Source: an uncultured Ruminiclostridium sp.
GTDB taxonomy: Bacteria; Bacillota; Clostridia; Oscillospirales; Ruminococcaceae
Assembly: GCA_910585505.1 (NCBI GenBank)
Contig: CAJUFF010000069.1
Location: forward strand, 1-13,570
Length of the DNA: 13,570 nt
Reading direction: 5' to 3'
In this document: positions 12,118-13,570 of the stretch, one piece after another
Position numbering within the stretch: position 1 is the first letter of the stretch
How the letters are laid out: each line of letters starts with the position of its first letter
The notes under the pieces: generated by a model
What the model was told of the DNA's origin: nothing
The model's database searches: none
The model's input: the letters and a program-made list of their open reading frames with translations, nothing else
Program-made: the position numbers and the translations under genes

Positions 12118-13570
12118 TTACTGAATACGACCGAAGTTCCTTTCAATATTGTACTTTGACATTTTGGTAATAATAGGTCTTCCATGAGGACAGTAGCGTA
12201 TTGCGCCGTCATCCCACACTCGCTTTGCCAGAAGTTCCAATTCCTTTGGCGATGTAAGCTCATTAGCCTTTATCGCGCCCTTGCATGCCACTGTATGAAG
12301 CACCTCGTCAAACAAAAGCCCCTCTATATCGTCCCCCCCCTTAAGCAGCACAGACGCTATCCTCTGAAGCGTATCCGAAGGAGAAAAGTCGGTGAGAAGA
12401 GATGGAAAAGCCGTTATTTCGGCTTCGGATTCGGCATGGAAAAACAGCTCTATCCCAAGGCTATCAAGATACACGGCATTGTCGGCAAGAGCGGTAGTTT
12501 CTTCAATGGACAATGTAAGCTTTACAGGCTGAGTCAGGAGCTGTGCGCTTACATGAAGTTCTTTTTTAAGTTCCTCAAAACGTATTCTCTCATGAGCCGC
12601 GTGCTTATCCATCAGAATAAGCTCGTCCCCGCATTCGCATACTATGTATGTTTTAAACAGTTCTCCTATAAATTTGAGGGAAGGCTTGTACCGCTCTTCG
12701 ATAATAGGGTCTGGAGTACGGAGGTTCTTTTCCTCCTCAGAGCCGGGACGGATAAAGCTGGATTTGTTCAAAAACTCATATCCGACCGTATTTACTTCCC
12801 TTTTTTCGGCGGCTTCCTCCTTTTCCTCCGAAAACACCTCCTGAATAAATATTTTTTTCGGAGGCAACGGCTTATATACGGACTTAGAGCTTTTTAAACC
12901 CGAAAACTTTTCCTTGTCCGCCCGTTTTGAATCAACACCGTATACCTTGCTCACGGATATTTCGGTGACGATGCCGTGAGCACTTTCGGAAGCATTTTTT
13001 GAAACGCTTTCAGAAGCGTTTCCGGAAATATTTTCGGAAGCATTAAGATTATAACCGTCGGAAAAGTTTTCGGTACTATTCGATTTGTTTTCACCCTCGG
13101 AAAAAGCCGCTGTTTCGCCCGAAATAGCGCCGCCAAGCTTAAAAATTTTCTTATTGTCGGAACCGAATACGGTTTCCTTGCCATTTTCCGCATTTAGTAT
13201 TCCGTTTTTTACCGCCAGGTATATCGTTTCAAAAATCGACCTTTCATCGGCGAACCTTACCTCTGTTTTCGACGGACTAACATTTACATCCACATCGCCC
13301 GCGGGCATTTCTATATTTAAAACGCATGCGGGGAATTTGCCTACCATAACGCTGTTTTTATAGCCTTCCTCTAAAGCCGCCATACAGGTGTTATTTCTGA
13401 CGGAACGTCCGTTTATGAAAAAGTACTGCATCTGGCGGTTGGCGCGGCAGGCATAAGGAGTAGTTATATAACCGCTGACCTGTATGGGGCTTCGGCCGTA
13501 ATCCACTTCCGTAAGAGAAGCTGCAAACTGTTTTCCGAACACGGAATAAATAACCGAATAAAGCCGACCG
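12118..13570 (-). CDS. mutL: DNA mismatch repair protein MutL (3' part; 5' end outside window)
   Basis: MutL couples mismatch recognition by MutS to strand incision and removal. The frame runs through the right edge without a start; the first visible residues GRLYSVIYSVFGKQFA belong to the middle of the N-terminal ATPase region, so roughly the first 200 residues are missing and about 483 are seen. The transducer domain shows NRQMQYFFINGRSVRN and DVDVNVSPSKTEVRF. A Ser/Asn/Glu-rich linker with three 8-residue repeats follows. The C-terminal dimerisation domain carries DKHAAHERIRFEEL (the metal-binding endonuclease motif; Asp at 12607-12609), ACKGAIKANE and CPHGRPI. MutL here should therefore have its own nicking activity, as in bacteria without MutH. 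A run of eight Gs lies in the coding sequence at 12333-12340. It ends 18 bases before the element that precedes miaA; mutS is probably upstream outside the window. Confidence 0.96.
   Translation of the reverse strand, partial: GRLYSVIYSVFGKQFAASLTEVDYGRSPIQVSGYITTPYACRANRQMQYFFINGRSVRNNTCMAALEEGYKNSVMVGKFPACVLNIEMPAGDVDVNVSPSKTEVRFADERSIFETIYLAVKNGILNAENGKETVFGSDNKKIFKLGGAISGETAAFSEGENKSNSTENFSDGYNLNASENISGNASESVSKNASESAHGIVTEISVSKVYGVDSKRADKEKFSGLKSSKSVYKPLPPKKIFIQEVFSEEKEEAAEKREVNTVGYEFLNKSSFIRPGSEEEKNLRTPDPIIEERYKPSLKFIGELFKTYIVCECGDELILMDKHAAHERIRFEELKKELHVSAQLLTQPVKLTLSIEETTALADNAVYLDSLGIELFFHAESEAEITAFPSLLTDFSPSDTLQRIASVLLKGGDDIEGLLFDEVLHTVACKGAIKANELTSPKELELLAKRVWDDGAIRYCPHGRPIITKMSKYNIERNFGRIQ
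12333..12340 (-). repeat. Eight-G homopolymer inside mutL
   Basis: The minus strand reads eight consecutive Gs within the codons for Leu-Lys-Gly-Gly-Asp-Asp in the MutL C-terminal domain. A one-base slip would shift the frame before the ACK and CPHGRP motifs and remove the end of the nuclease domain. Confidence 0.9.
12973..13044 (-). repeat. Three imperfect 24-bp tandem repeats in the mutL linker
   Basis: Three consecutive 8-residue units NASENISG, NASESVSK and NASESAHG are encoded by three degenerate 24-base units. They sit in the flexible linker between the ATPase/transducer part and the C-terminal endonuclease domain, where length variation is tolerated. Confidence 0.8.

Noticed and set aside
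1..13570. CRISPR arrays, tRNA or rRNA genes, phage or defence systems
   Set aside because: No regularly spaced repeats, no cloverleaf or rRNA-like stretches, and no phage or defence gene families were recognised on either strand.

Overview
The window is a minus-strand block of Firmicutes-type housekeeping genes at moderate AT content. All convincing genes read right to left. Hfq, SepF, YlmH, DivIVA, YggS, LspA and RluD, a split transketolase pair, and a MutL carrying the latent-endonuclease motif together suggest an anaerobic Clostridia bacterium, probably Oscillospiraceae/Ruminococcaceae. The family-level placement is inference from gene content and style.

Layout in the direction of transcription (right to left): mutL (3' part only, entering at the right edge); a 180-bp mobile-element-like repeat; miaA, which now starts inside that repeat; a 433-bp AT-rich gap that appears to hold the hfq promoter and a structured leader; then a tight run of hfq, a HlyD-like membrane protein, yggS, sepF, ylmH, divIVA, lspA and rluD, with several 4-base or longer overlaps. 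After rluD comes a cluster of related inverted repeats, then a Cof-type HAD phosphatase and a methyltransferase fused to a pyrophosphatase-like domain. A clear sigma-A-like promoter then drives the two transketolase halves, which end at a strong intrinsic terminator. The left 550 bases hold no intact gene, but a decayed (or mis-sequenced) gene of about 142 codons can be rebuilt on the minus strand.

Functional logic: the central run merges two classic neighbourhoods, the DNA repair/tRNA modification/RNA chaperone group (mutL-miaA-hfq) and the tail of the Firmicutes division cluster (yggS-sepF-ylmH-divIVA-lspA-rluD). The usual ylmG and ileS are absent and a single-pass HlyD-like protein lies between hfq and yggS.

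The most interesting observation is the 180-bp element with 18-bp terminal inverted repeats between mutL and miaA. It carries an AAGGAGGA ribosome-binding site and an ATG that read out through its end in frame into miaA. Removing the element in silico and leaving one TTAA restores a different, in-frame miaA start right after the mutL stop. The element therefore seems to have destroyed the native start and supplied a replacement. Other points: the methyltransferase-pyrophosphatase fusion, the operator-like repeats around rluD/HAD and around the proposed hfq promoter, and an eight-G run inside mutL.
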